A stretch of DNA of 45,359 bases, taken from Thiohalocapsa halophila (lineage in GTDB: Bacteria; Pseudomonadota; Gammaproteobacteria; Chromatiales; Chromatiaceae). The translations under genes were made by a program, and so were the position numbers. Numbering within the stretch: the stretch's first letter is position 1; every line of letters begins with the position of its first letter. The stretch spans positions 1 to 45,359 of the forward strand of contig NZ_NRRV01000043.1 of assembly GCF_016583825.1 (NCBI RefSeq), written 5' to 3'. The notes under the pieces were generated by a model. The model saw only the letters and a list, made by a program, of their open reading frames with translations. It had not been told where the DNA came from and searched no databases. This document shows, piece after piece, positions 20,329-28,696 of this stretch.

Positions 20329-20554
20329 GTCGGGCGCGCGGCGGGTTGGTCCTGGTGGGCGATCTCCGGGAGCGCATAGGATACCGGTTGGCCGGCGCAC
20401 CGCGCTCGGGTATACCGCCGACGGTCACGCCGGAGCGGCTTGGGACCTGAGGGAGCCCAAGTTTGAGGGTCGAGAAAGCCATGACCAAGTGATGGTTCAG
20501 AAAGAACCGGCACACGCACGGGATGGCGCGAGCGCAGCGAAACCCGACATCAAG

Positions 20555-20608
20555 GGCATCGACATCGCCGTCGGGATCGGCATCGGGGTCAGGATCGGAA
20601 TCGAAATC
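20555..20608. repeat. Degenerate hexamer tandem repeat (NNNNTC)9
   Basis: Nine consecutive 6-bp units ending in TC (GGCATC, GACATC, GCCGTC, GGGATC, GGCATC, GGGGTC, AGGATC, GGAATC, GAAATC). In the minus-strand reading one frame would encode alternating Asp-Ser/Asp-Pro-type dipeptides, but no gene structure surrounds it. It is the only 6-bp-period array in the window. Confidence 0.75.
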
Positions 20609-20964
20609 AGGCCTCGGTCACGACTCCATCCCTGCGCGGGCGCACCCTGCGTGGCCCGGGCTTCCAGCCCTGATTGTGTCAGGCCAGAATGATCTGACTA
20701 CGCAGTAAGCGGCCAAGTCGTTCGGAGTGATGATCACTGCCCGAAATCGTCTTCGGGATCGACGCGATGTGATACTGGCTACGGCGATGAGAGGTGCGAT
20801 TTCGATCCCGATTTGGCGGGCATCGCCGGCTTTCCAGCCGACTCGGCGTTAGCGCGGCTCGATGCCGCGCCGGTGCCGTCGGGGCTGATACGAGGGCAGA
20901 TGCGCGGTCGCCCGTCCAGCGGTGCGGCATGGGCGGTCCCCCGGCTCCAGCACCGCAGGTTCCG

Positions 20965-20990
20965 CGCCGGGGGCATTACGCCCCCCGGCG
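20965..20990 (-). terminator. Strong GC hairpin downstream of apbC
   Basis: CGCCGGGGGC and GCCCCCCGGCG face each other over a 5-nt loop with one bulged base, 31 bp beyond the apbC stop codon. There is no T-tract, so it may act as an RNA 3'-end stabiliser or a Rho-assisted stop rather than a classical intrinsic terminator. Confidence 0.4.
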
Positions 20991-21021
20991 GGCGAGGCCG
21001 GCCGAAAGCCGGTACCACGCC

Positions 21022-22113
21022 TCAGTTGTTCTGGATGACGATGCGCGGGAACTTGGCGGCGTAGTCCTTGGCCTGGAGCGAGAGCTTGGCTGCGGTCTTG
21101 CGGGCGATCTCGCGGTACATCTGGGCGACGCGGCCTTCGGAATCGGCGACCACGCTCGGCTTGCCGGAGTCGGTCTCCTCGCGGATGTGGATGTCCAGCG
21201 GCAAGGAGCCCAACAGCTGGATGCCGTACTGCTCGGCCATGGACGTACCGCCGCCTTCGCCGAAGATGTGCTCCTCATGGCCGCACTTGGAGCAGATGTG
21301 GATGGACATGTTCTCGACGACGCCGAGCACCGGCACCTCCACCTTCTGGAACATCTTCAGGCCCTTGCGGGCGTCCAGCAGGGCGATGTCCTGGGGCGTG
21401 GTGACAATGACCGCGCCGGACACCGGCACCTTCTGCGCCAGGGTCAGCTGGGTGTCGCCGGTGCCCGGGGGCAGGTCGATGACCAGATAGTCCAGCTCGG
21501 ACCAGTTGGTGTCGTTCAGCAGCTGCTCCAGGGCCTGGGTGACCATGGGGCCGCGCCAGATCATCGGCGTCTCCTCTTCGATGAGGAAGCCGATGGACAT
21601 GGCCTGCAGGTCGTAAGCGGTCATGGGCTCCAGACGGTTGCCGTCCTTGGACTCGGGCTTGCCGGAGATCCCGAGCATGCGCGGCTGCGACGGGCCGTAG
21701 ATGTCCGCGTCCAGAATGCCGACGGTCGCGCCCTCGGCGGACAGCGCCAGCGCCAGGTTCACGGCGGTGGTGGACTTGCCGACACCGCCCTTGCCGGACG
21801 CCACGGCGATGATGTTCTTGATATTGTCAATGGGCTTCAGGGATTTTTGCACGGAGTGCGAGCGCACTTCCCAGTCCACGTCCACCTGGGCCGCGGATAC
21901 GCCCTCCACCCCTTCCACCGTCTGCTTCACCGCCTCGGCGATGGCGTCGGCGGCACCCTTGGCCGGGAAGCCCAGGGTGACCTTGACCTTGACCTGATCC
22001 CCTTCGATGTCTATGGACTTGATGGACTTGCTGCTGACGAGGTCGCGGCCGAGATGGGGCTCGACATAGTCTTTGAGGGCGGCCTCGACGGTCTCGTTGG
22101 TGGGTGCGGACAT
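21022..22113 (-). CDS. apbC: Iron-sulfur cluster carrier protein ApbC/Mrp
   Basis: A 363-aa P-loop ATPase that holds and transfers [4Fe-4S] clusters. The N-terminal DUF59/MIP18-like domain (residues about 5-85) is followed by the deviant Walker A SGKGGVGKST, DADIYGPSQP, VIDLPPGTGD and the CxxC cluster ligands in ICSKCGHEEHIFGEGGG. The ATG at 22113 has GGAG upstream. The usual length is kept. It is transcribed alone, with a near-perfect palindrome (CGCCCGGCGCCGGGCG) in its upstream region. Confidence 0.95.
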   Translation of the reverse strand: MSAPTNETVEAALKDYVEPHLGRDLVSSKSIKSIDIEGDQVKVKVTLGFPAKGAADAIAEAVKQTVEGVEGVSAAQVDVDWEVRSHSVQKSLKPIDNIKNIIAVASGKGGVGKSTTAVNLALALSAEGATVGILDADIYGPSQPRMLGISGKPESKDGNRLEPMTAYDLQAMSIGFLIEEETPMIWRGPMVTQALEQLLNDTNWSELDYLVIDLPPGTGDTQLTLAQKVPVSGAVIVTTPQDIALLDARKGLKMFQKVEVPVLGVVENMSIHICSKCGHEEHIFGEGGGTSMAEQYGIQLLGSLPLDIHIREETDSGKPSVVADSEGRVAQMYREIARKTAAKLSLQAKDYAAKFPRIVIQNN

Positions 22114-22310
22114 GGGAAACTCCGTTGTCTGGGTGGCCGCCCGGCGCCGGGCGGGCCTCAGTCTGTATCTATAGCCCTGTAGCTGGGGCGCGATGCCTGG
22201 GGCGCCTGACGCCGCTGGGTGGCGCCTACGGTGCCCGCTCAACTGGTATCAGTGCTTGCTAATTCAAGGCGGCGGCCGTGCGCCGAGCACCGCCAGCCGG
22301 CGCGGCGCGC

Positions 22311-23366
22311 TCAGGGCTGATCCGTATCGGCGATGATCACGCGGTTGCGTCCCGCGGCCTTAGCACGATAGAGCGCGGCGTCGGCGGCTCGCAGCAAGTC
22401 ATCGCCATCCGCCCCAGCGCGGCTATAGGCGACGCCGAAGCTCGCACTCAGCCGGCCGTCCACGCCCTCGATCTCGGTGCGCTCGAAGGCGGCGCGGATA
22501 CGCTCGGCCACGGCGACGGCGTCATCGAGGTCGCCTTGGGTGAGCAGCACGCAAAACTCCTCGCCCCCCAGGCGGGCCACCAGGTCGTCGTTGCGAGTGT
22601 TGGCGCGCATGACCGCCGCGAAGGTCACCAGCGCCTTATCGCCCACGGCATGGCCATAGGTGTCGTTGACGGACTTGAAGTGATCGATATCCGCGACGAC
22701 GGCACCCAGTCCTACGGCAGCCTTGCCGTCGGCAGAGACCTCCCGAAAGCGCTCATCGAGGGCGCGCCGGTTGGCCACCCCCGTGAGCGGGTCTGCGAGC
22801 ATCAGCCGGCGGATCTCCTCCTTGTCGCGCCGCAGCCTGCGATTGGCCCGCACCAGCTCGCGCTGCGCCTCGGCCAACTGCTCGTTCAATTGGGTCACGG
22901 CCGCGCTGAGTCGCTCCAGGTCGGCGATGTCGTGCTCGGCAAGCAAGAGCAGGCGCCCACCGCGCCGCCACACCTCCCCACGAACCGTGCGCGCGAAGCG
23001 GGCGCCGTCGCCGACGCTGAGATTGCCGGCATAGGCCGCGCCGTCCGCGGTGGCCGCGAGCAAGGCACCGAAGCCGGGCTGCTGAAACCAAGGCGCAATG
23101 GACGCCGACGGCGGCGGCGGGCCGTCTGACTCCAGCAGATAGGCGAAGCCGCGATTCGCGTCCAGGCAGCGGCCGTCCAGATCCATCACCGCCGCCACGA
23201 CCGCGGTCAGGTTACGGAGAATGCTCGGGATGCGCTCGGCCTCCAGGCCGGCTTCGGCCAGCATGTCATAATCCGCGCCTTCGCGCCGGCTCGCGGACGC
23301 GTCGCCCGCGAGCCCATCATCAACGCTGCCGTAGCTCAGGGCATCGACCCGCTCGCGCTCAGACAT
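22311..23366 (-). CDS. Diguanylate cyclase with N-terminal PAS-like domain
   Basis: A 351-aa cytosolic protein. A PAS-like sensory region lies at about residues 45-150 and a coiled coil at about 150-187. The GGDEF domain at about 187-345 has active site GGEEF (267-271) and an RxxD inhibitory site (RNDD, 258-261) at the canonical five-residue spacing. It should therefore make cyclic di-GMP and be subject to product inhibition. The start lies 6 bp after the stop of the upstream cobalamin-binding gene, so both form one operon. This suggests the B12 protein is its signal input, an inference from gene order. Confidence 0.92.
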   Translation of the reverse strand: MSERERVDALSYGSVDDGLAGDASASRREGADYDMLAEAGLEAERIPSILRNLTAVVAAVMDLDGRCLDANRGFAYLLESDGPPPPSASIAPWFQQPGFGALLAATADGAAYAGNLSVGDGARFARTVRGEVWRRGGRLLLLAEHDIADLERLSAAVTQLNEQLAEAQRELVRANRRLRRDKEEIRRLMLADPLTGVANRRALDERFREVSADGKAAVGLGAVVADIDHFKSVNDTYGHAVGDKALVTFAAVMRANTRNDDLVARLGGEEFCVLLTQGDLDDAVAVAERIRAAFERTEIEGVDGRLSASFGVAYSRAGADGDDLLRAADAALYRAKAAGRNRVIIADTDQP

Positions 23367-23372
23367 CAGCGA

Positions 23373-24437
23373 TCAGGTCGACGCAGCGGCCATGGCCTCC
23401 CGTACATCCCGGAACCAGGCGTCCGCGCCCAGGGTGTGCGCTGCGGCCTCGAGCTGACTCACCAACAAGCCGCCCACAACCACCTGCGGCGCGGCGTTGC
23501 CCAGCTCGGCGCGCAGGCGCTCGATCAGCGCCCGCAGCAGCGGCAGCTGCGGCGGCATGCTGACCGACAGCCCCAGCAGCTCCGGGCGCTCTGCATCGCA
23601 GAAGTCCACCAAGTCGCGATTGGGGACATCAGCCCCCAGAAAGCTCACGTCCCAGCCGGCCAGCTCGAAGGCGTCGCTGACCATCCGCAGGCCCAGCGTA
23701 TGCAGATTGTCTTGAACGCAAGCGAATGCCGCCGTACGGCCGTTGGGGGGCGCCATATCGGCGGCGGCGAAGCCCGTCACCATCGCGGTCTGAGCGATGC
23801 TGGTGGCCAAATGCTCCTGTGCCACTGTGATACGGTTCTGTTGCCACAAGGCACCGACGTGGTAGAGCGCGGGCTGTAACAAGTCCACAGACACGTCCAC
23901 CAGCGCCGCGCCCTCGCGCATCGCCGCCAATACCTGCGCCTCGGCGCCGGCGCGCTCTCCGGCCAGCAGTGACTGACTCATGGCGAGCGCCGGCGCCCCT
24001 GGCTCCGCCAGCACCAGCCCGACCCCGGATTCCGCCGCCGACAAGGCTGCGATGCCGTGCTCCAGCAGCGCGAGCACATCGGCAACCCCGGCGTCCTGGA
24101 TGTGGACTTCGATCCAGTCACGAGCCACCTTTAGCGCATCGGCGGTATGCGCAACCGCCAAGCAACGGCTGGCGAGGACACTTTGCAGCCAGCGCAGATA
24201 GGCAGCGAACACCTCGGCATCCCCCAGCTGCAGGGCCGCCGCGAGCTGAGCCAGGTGGCTGCTCAGGTCTTCCCGGCAGCGCTCTGCCACCCGTAGCCGC
24301 TCCGCCTCGGAGGCCGGGGGATGACGCTCAAAATAGTCCGCGATCACGGCGGCATGAAGCGGCTCCCGAGCGGCGTGCAGCCGCTGCAAGAGGCGCGTCG
24401 GCGCCGGCGCGAGCCGTGGAGGCGAGTGTGTCTGCAT
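23373..24437 (-). CDS. Cobalamin-binding domain protein (possible B12 photosensor/regulator)
   Basis: A 354-aa protein. The N-terminal about 170 residues are helical and unassigned. The B12 cap helices carry the W...EH motif (W198, E208, H209). The Rossmann-type B12-binding domain has DNLHTLGLRM (H246, G249), a SVS strand at 291-293 and VVVGG at 319-323. This arrangement is that of CarH/LitR-type adenosylcobalamin light sensors and methionine-synthase-like binding modules, but no MerR DNA-binding domain is visible, so it probably signals through protein contact. It is operonic with a diguanylate cyclase and divergent from a microcompartment protein gene. The ATG at 24437 was chosen because the longer open frame upstream has no family-like sequence. 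Confidence 0.85.
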   Translation of the reverse strand: MQTHSPPRLAPAPTRLLQRLHAAREPLHAAVIADYFERHPPASEAERLRVAERCREDLSSHLAQLAAALQLGDAEVFAAYLRWLQSVLASRCLAVAHTADALKVARDWIEVHIQDAGVADVLALLEHGIAALSAAESGVGLVLAEPGAPALAMSQSLLAGERAGAEAQVLAAMREGAALVDVSVDLLQPALYHVGALWQQNRITVAQEHLATSIAQTAMVTGFAAADMAPPNGRTAAFACVQDNLHTLGLRMVSDAFELAGWDVSFLGADVPNRDLVDFCDAERPELLGLSVSMPPQLPLLRALIERLRAELGNAAPQVVVGGLLVSQLEAAAHTLGADAWFRDVREAMAAAST

Positions 24438-24736
24438 GGCTGCGTCCTGATGGGACCAGTGCGGGCTTTGATGGCGCGCTGCTTTCGGCGGCTCGTCTGA
24501 CAAGGGGCGGCGCAGCCCCGTCAACGGGGCCGAGCGGGATCTCCCTCGTGTCAGTATAGGAGGAATGCCGATGCACCATGCGCTCGGGCGCGGATTTCCG
24601 CTATTCGGTCGCAGCGTCGCCGCCGGCAGCGATGTTGGGCGCAGCGACGGCGATCGCCTGTACAATCGCCCCAGCACCGCCGGGGCAACCTTGCAGCCAA
24701 GCCCCGACCCGCTCCGGGAATCGCCGCGCGACAGGC
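24438..24736. promoter_or_regulatory. Divergent upstream region between B12 and BMC genes
   Basis: This 299-bp spacer must hold both promoters. It includes the hairpin GCCCCG/CGGGGC near 24512-24528. It also holds a consensus AGGAGG (24558-24563) placed ideally for an ATG at 24571 that is out of frame with the BMC gene. An ATG at 24578 is in frame with BMC but 14 nt from the AGGAGG. The chosen BMC start (24737) has only a weak CAGG in front of it. A short leader frame is possible. Confidence 0.4.
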
Positions 24737-25378
24737 ATGATCAAGCTACGGACGTACATCTACATCGACTCCCTGCAACCTCAGCTGGCCGAGTACATGG
24801 CCACGGTTTCCCAGGGCTTTCTGCCCATCCCGGGCGATGCCTGCTTGTGGGTGGAAGTCTCTCCGGGTATGGCCATCCACCGCCTGACGGATACGGCGCT
24901 GAAGGCCACCCGCGTGCACCTGGCGCAACAGGTGGTGGAGCGCGCCTTCGGCTCCATGGTGATCCACCAGCGCGATCAGAGCGACGTGCTGGAGGCCGGC
25001 CGGATTCTGCTGGAGAACCTCGGCGCCGAGCAGGACGACCGGCAGAAGTGCCGGGTGGCCTGGAAGGAGATCATCCGCGCCATGACGCCGGACCACACGG
25101 TGCTCATCAACCGCCAGAACCGCCGCGGCTCCATGATCCTGCCCGGACAGAGCATGTTCATCCTGGAGACCGAGCCTGCGGGCTACATCGTCTACGCCGC
25201 GAATCAGGCGGAGAAGGCGGCCAACATCACCATCATCGACGTGCGGGCGGTGGGCGCCTTCGGCCGCCTGACGCTGTCCGGCACCGAAGCCGATGTCGAC
25301 GAGGCCGGCGCCGCTGCGGTCAAGGCCGTCGAAGTCCTCTCCGGTCAGGAGCGGCCGGTGATCTCCCACCAGCACTGA
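24737..25378 (+). CDS. Orphan bacterial microcompartment (BMC) tandem-domain shell protein
   Basis: A 213-aa protein with two alpha/beta BMC-like halves. The first is about residues 35-95 ([15 protein letters not shown], then [19 protein letters not shown]). The second is about 138-203 ([39 protein letters not shown] at 173-182, then a helix). The second half matches the BMC pattern best; the first is more diverged. Such tandem proteins form trimers that pass for hexamers in carboxysome or metabolosome shells. No Rubisco, carbonic anhydrase, aldehyde dehydrogenase or other shell gene is in the window. The start is uncertain because an in-frame ATG at 24578 would add 53 residues. Confidence 0.75.
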   Translation: MIKLRTYIYIDSLQPQLAEYMATVSQGFLPIPGDACLWVEVSPGMAIHRLTDTALKATRVHLAQQVVERAFGSMVIHQRDQSDVLEAGRILLENLGAEQDDRQKCRVAWKEIIRAMTPDHTVLINRQNRRGSMILPGQSMFILETEPAGYIVYAANQAEKAANITIIDVRAVGAFGRLTLSGTEADVDEAGAAAVKAVEVLSGQERPVISHQH

Positions 25379-25429
25379 CCGCAGCACCGGACAAGCAGCC
25401 AGCGGCCAGGCCGCGAGCCGGCGACGGCC

Positions 25430-25455
25430 GTCGCATCATCAGGTCGCATCATCAG
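25430..25455. repeat. 13-bp direct duplication
   Basis: GTCGCATCATCAG occurs twice in perfect tandem in the 147-bp spacer between the convergent BMC and rhodanese genes. It is one of several short-period tandem duplications in spacers of this window. Confidence 0.85.
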
Positions 25456-25525
25456 ATTGTCAGGGACGCCGGCGATACTGCCTCAGTCTCCCAGCCATCG
25501 CCGACAGATCGACACGCCACGCCGC

Positions 25526-26473
25526 TCAGCACGCCTCGCAGAGCTCGATCTCGGCGGCCACCGGCCTGTCATCGCTTTGGGCCCACTCCATCATGGAGCC
25601 GTCGTAGAGCTTGGCCTCTTCGTTGCCGAGCACGGCATAGGCCGCAAACCAGGTCAGGGCGGCGCGGTTGCCGCTGTGGCAAAAATGCACCTGTGCTTGG
25701 CTCGGGTCGATGCCGCGGGCCTCGAACAGCTGCGCCAGGGCACCGGCGCTGCGCAGCTTGGCCCCGCCGTCGGCGGCCACCCAATCGTAGGGCAGGTGCC
25801 TGGCGCCGGGGATGGTGCCCGGGCGCTCGTCGCTGTCGCCGGTGTAGATGCCGACGAACTCACCCTCGCTGCGGGCGTCCACCAGCTGGGCGTCGGCGGC
25901 GCGGGCTGCCTCCACCGCGGCGGCGTCCGGGATCAGCTCCGGGCGCAGCGCCGGCTCGAAGGTGCTCGCCGCTCGGCGCTCCGGCCCCTTCACGAGGCGG
26001 CCGCCGGCATCGGCATAGGCCACGAGCCCGCCGTCGAGCACGCTCACTGCATCGTGGCCCAGCACGTTGAAGGTCCAGAAGACGCGTGCCGCAGCGGCCA
26101 GATCGCCGGCGCCGCGGCCGGTGGCGACAATGACCACGTGGTCGTCGTTGCCGACGCCGGACTCGCCGAGCATGGCCGCCAGCGCCGCCACGTCCGGCAG
26201 CATGGACTCGAGCAGCGCCGGGTTTTTGTTGCCCTTGGGCGCACTGGTGCGCCAGCGATCATAGGGCAGGCTCACGGCGCCCGGAATGTGGAAGCGCTGG
26301 AAGGCCTTCGGCTCCTGCAGGTCGACGACGACAATGTCGTCGGCGTGGGCCTTGAGCCAGGCGGCGTCGACGAGTGCCGGCGCTGTCTCGGCGGCGGCGA
26401 TGGGCAGGGCGAGGGTCAGCGCCGCTGCGAGCAGCCAGTGTCTGAGCCAGTTTCTGAGCCAGTGTTTGAGCAT
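25526..26473 (-). CDS. Periplasmic sulfurtransferase, tandem rhodanese domains
   Basis: A 315-aa protein with a signal peptide and two rhodanese domains. The N-terminal domain (VVVDLQEPKAFQRFHIPGAVSLP) lacks an active cysteine. The C-terminal domain has the loop CHSGNRA at about residue 265, with the preceding LVDARSEGEF and GTIPGARHLPY motifs, so it is the catalytic half. It would transfer sulfane sulfur to acceptors such as cyanide or thiols in the periplasm. The signal-peptide start (KHWLRNWLRHWLL) is encoded by a 12-bp tandem duplication (about 26433-26468). It is convergent with the BMC gene. Confidence 0.9.
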   Translation of the reverse strand: MLKHWLRNWLRHWLLAAALTLALPIAAAETAPALVDAAWLKAHADDIVVVDLQEPKAFQRFHIPGAVSLPYDRWRTSAPKGNKNPALLESMLPDVAALAAMLGESGVGNDDHVVIVATGRGAGDLAAAARVFWTFNVLGHDAVSVLDGGLVAYADAGGRLVKGPERRAASTFEPALRPELIPDAAAVEAARAADAQLVDARSEGEFVGIYTGDSDERPGTIPGARHLPYDWVAADGGAKLRSAGALAQLFEARGIDPSQAQVHFCHSGNRAALTWFAAYAVLGNEEAKLYDGSMMEWAQSDDRPVAAEIELCEAC

Positions 26474-26606
26474 GGTGGGCTCCCGGCCGGATAGGCCAAC
26501 GCGTGGAAGACGCCGCGAGATGGTGGCCGCAGCCACGGCGATTCAAGCGACACCGACATGGTGCCGCGCCGGCGCCACGCGGGCGCCGCCGCCGGGGTGG
26601 CGGCGC

Positions 26607-26870
26607 TCATTCGGCGTCGCCGCCCTTGCCGGTGCCGCCGGTGCTCCCGCTCAGGCCGGCGGCGAAGAGCTTCTGCATCATGTCCATGCCGGCAAGGCTG
26701 CTCGCCATGTACGGTTGGAAGAGCTTGAGCGGGTCATAGCCCTCGGCGCCCGCCTGCATGCGCGCGCGGATGTCATCCAGCAGCTGTTGCTGGAAGGCCT
26801 CCACGTCCGGCAGGCCCATGAGCTTGCGCATTTCTTCGGGGGTGATGTCCAGGTCGACGTGGATCTTCAT
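26607..26870 (-). CDS. DUF6489-type small conserved protein
   Basis: An 87-aa protein starting MKIHVDLDITPEEMRKLMGLPDVEAFQ, a pattern seen in small conserved proteins of photosynthetic and other proteobacteria (DUF6489). Two amphipathic helices (PEEMRKL; FQQQLLDDIRARM) precede LKLFQPYMASSLAGMDMMQKLF and a Gly/Thr/Ser tail. The function is unknown; the tail resembles those of polyhydroxyalkanoate-associated or membrane-surface proteins, but that is only a resemblance. It lies between the rhodanese gene and another hypothetical gene on the same strand. Confidence 0.75.
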   Translation of the reverse strand: MKIHVDLDITPEEMRKLMGLPDVEAFQQQLLDDIRARMQAGAEGYDPLKLFQPYMASSLAGMDMMQKLFAAGLSGSTGGTGKGGDAE

Positions 26871-27018
26871 GCGGTGGCTCGCAGCTGTGTGTGTTGGGGG
26901 GAATGGACTTGCGCGGTGCCGGCAGCCATGCGCACTCCGACGCCGGGCGGCGCGCAGCAAACGCGGCTGCCGGCGGCCTCCGGCATCGCCCGGGCCGACA
27001 TCGCCCGAGCCCACCGGC

Positions 27019-27495
27019 TCAGTGACGGCTCGCGCGCGGCGGCAGCTCCTGCGGTAGGGGCTCCTCCACGGCGAGCCCCCGGCGGACGCGGCGGCCGAGC
27101 AGCACGCAGGCGCGCTCGAAGGTGCGCTCGGCCTCGCGCAGATGCCAGTTCCAGTCCAGCGGCGGCGCATTGGTGCGCACGGAGAAATGCCCCGTGGTGA
27201 TGACGCGACCGATGCGCACCTCCACCGCCCAGTCGTGCCAGACCGCCTCCGGCTCCGCCTCGTCGGCGAATTCCTGCTCCACCAAGCGCACGGCGGCGCC
27301 GCCGGTATCGTCCATCACCACCAGCTCCGAGAGCAGGGTGGACTCATCGACGCAGCTTTCCCAACCGGTGTGCACGCCGGAGGCGTTCTCCATCAGGGCG
27401 TGCACCAGCAGTGCGGGCGTGATGCGCAGGCTGAGCGGCATGTCCCAGTCGGGGTCCGCGGTCTCTGAATAGGCGGCTGGATCGTCGTTGGTCAT
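27019..27495 (-). CDS. Hypothetical protein
   Basis: A 158-aa acidic cytosolic protein that I do not recognise. It has a central region with LSLRITPALLVHALMENASGVHTGWESC and later WAVEVRIGRVITTGHFSVRTNAPPLDWNWHL, then a basic helix (ERTFERACVLLGRRVRRG). Codon use and the absence of low-complexity bias support a real gene. No signal peptide or membrane span is visible. It lies 148 bp upstream of the DUF6489-type gene on the same strand and is divergent from the metallophosphoesterase. A heptamer array occupies its upstream region. Confidence 0.65.
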   Translation of the reverse strand: MTNDDPAAYSETADPDWDMPLSLRITPALLVHALMENASGVHTGWESCVDESTLLSELVVMDDTGGAAVRLVEQEFADEAEPEAVWHDWAVEVRIGRVITTGHFSVRTNAPPLDWNWHLREAERTFERACVLLGRRVRRGLAVEEPLPQELPPRASRH

Positions 27496-27526
27496 GGGGT
27501 GCTGCGGTGGTCTGGAAGCTCAATGG

Positions 27527-27586
27527 TCGGCACTCGGCACTCGGCACTCGGCACTCGGCACTCGGCACTCGGCACTCGGCACTCGG
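27527..27586. repeat. Perfect heptamer tandem array (CACTCGG)8
   Basis: Eight perfect copies of CACTCGG from 27531 to 27586, preceded by the partial unit TCGG. As CTCGGCA it is the same CTCG-core unit as the right arms of the inverted elements elsewhere, but no complementary arm is visible nearby. It lies in the 303-bp divergent spacer 27496-27798, which otherwise holds no gene. Its perfection suggests recent expansion or slippage. Confidence 0.95.
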
Positions 27587-27798
27587 AATGCTAGCTTAAA
27601 CCGCGAACGCCGCCGCTGTCGTCAAGCGCAGACCGCCCCAGTACGCTCCGCTTTCGCGTAAAGTGCGCACCATGGCGGCGATGGCCGCCCGCCGGCGGTC
27701 CGCACAGACCGCCCAGACCCCGCCCACAGCCACCCCCAGCGACTCGAGCTGAGCCCGGTGTCGGGCATGTCCAATTGCACATCCATGGAGTAGTCCAC

Positions 27799-28635
27799 AT
27801 GAAGGTCGCGGTGTTCTCCGACGTCCAGGCGGTGCTTCCGGCACTGGAAGCCGTCATCGAGCACATCGAGGCCTGGCATCCCGACATGGTGGTGATGGCA
27901 GGCGATCTCGTGAACCGCGGCCCGGACAGCGGCGGCTGCCTGGCCCTGTTCGACGCCATGCGCCGCGAGCAAGGCTGGCTGCCCGTCTATGGCAACCACG
28001 AGGTCTGGGTCCTGCGCTGCGGTGAGGAGGCACCGGCCTCCGAGGGCGAGCGCGACATTCGCCGCTTCACGGACTTGGCCTGGCAACAGGTGGCAGACCA
28101 GGCAGAGCGCCTGCATGGCTGGCCCGATCACCTCTGCCTGCATCCGCCGGACGCCGACGCCTGGCTGCACGTCACCCATGGCACCATGGCCGGCAACCGC
28201 GACGGCATCACCCCGGGGCGCTCCGATGAATCCCTGGCGGGCAAGCTGCCGCAAGGCGTGGCGCTGTTCGTGTCCGGGCACACCCACCGCGCCCACCAGC
28301 GCCGGACCCAGGGCATGGACGTGGTCAACGTGGGCTCCGTCGGCTCCCCCTTCGACGGCGATGTCCGCGGCAGCTACGGGCGCTTCACCTGGCGCGGCGG
28401 GCGCTGGCACACCGAGCTGGTGCGCTTCCCCTACGACCGGGAGCGGGCCGCACGGGACTTCGAGACCTCGGGCTTTCTGGACCAGGGCGGTCCCTTGGCG
28501 CGGATCGTCTACCTGGAATGGGAGCGCGCCGAGCTGCTGATCGCCGGCTGGCGCGAGCGCTACCAGGATGCCGTGCTGCGCGGCGAGATCACCCTGGAGA
28601 GCTCCGTGGAGCGCTATCTGCGCACCATCACCTGA
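27799..28635 (+). CDS. Calcineurin-like metallophosphoesterase
   Basis: A 278-aa dinuclear metal phosphoesterase of unknown substrate. The metal motifs are FSDVQ near residue 6 (the usual D-x-H reads D-V-Q), GDLVNRGPD, YGNHE, VTHGT and SGHTHR. The residues following (NVGSVGSPFDGD) resemble YfcE/PP-type phosphodiesterases. The Asp-x-Gln variant of the first motif is known in some subfamilies, so activity is still likely. The start codon at 27799 has GGAG 9 nt upstream. The gene is monocistronic and convergent with a lipoprotein gene. Confidence 0.9.
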   Translation: MKVAVFSDVQAVLPALEAVIEHIEAWHPDMVVMAGDLVNRGPDSGGCLALFDAMRREQGWLPVYGNHEVWVLRCGEEAPASEGERDIRRFTDLAWQQVADQAERLHGWPDHLCLHPPDADAWLHVTHGTMAGNRDGITPGRSDESLAGKLPQGVALFVSGHTHRAHQRRTQGMDVVNVGSVGSPFDGDVRGSYGRFTWRGGRWHTELVRFPYDRERAARDFETSGFLDQGGPLARIVYLEWERAELLIAGWRERYQDAVLRGEITLESSVERYLRTIT

Positions 28636-28696
28636 GCACGACCGCCTCGGCGGCTGCGCCCACCCCCGCCCGGGCGCCGCCGAGACCGCGGCGGCG

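Larger units (their letters stand above)
20329..21021. other. Non-coding gap between mod and apbC
   Basis: About 690 bp without a supportable gene. It should hold the promoter of the restriction operon at its left end. It also carries a hexanucleotide-period repeat (20555-20608), a CCCGAA/TTCGGG inverted repeat near 20740-20760 and a strong hairpin next to the apbC stop. Open frames here are short, Arg/Ala/Pro-rich and lack domain signatures. Confidence 0.6.

Noticed and set aside
24438..24736. Cobalamin riboswitch
   Set aside because: The conserved B12 box and the expected stem arrangement were not seen; the one hairpin is short.
24565..26070. 501-aa open frame overlapping the BMC gene and the rhodanese gene
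   Set aside because: It has a good ribosome site at the start but no domain; the frame is kept open by GC bias across two well-supported genes. A short leader use remains possible.
27527..27586. CRISPR array
   Set aside because: The repeats are 7 bp with no spacers, and there are no cas genes.
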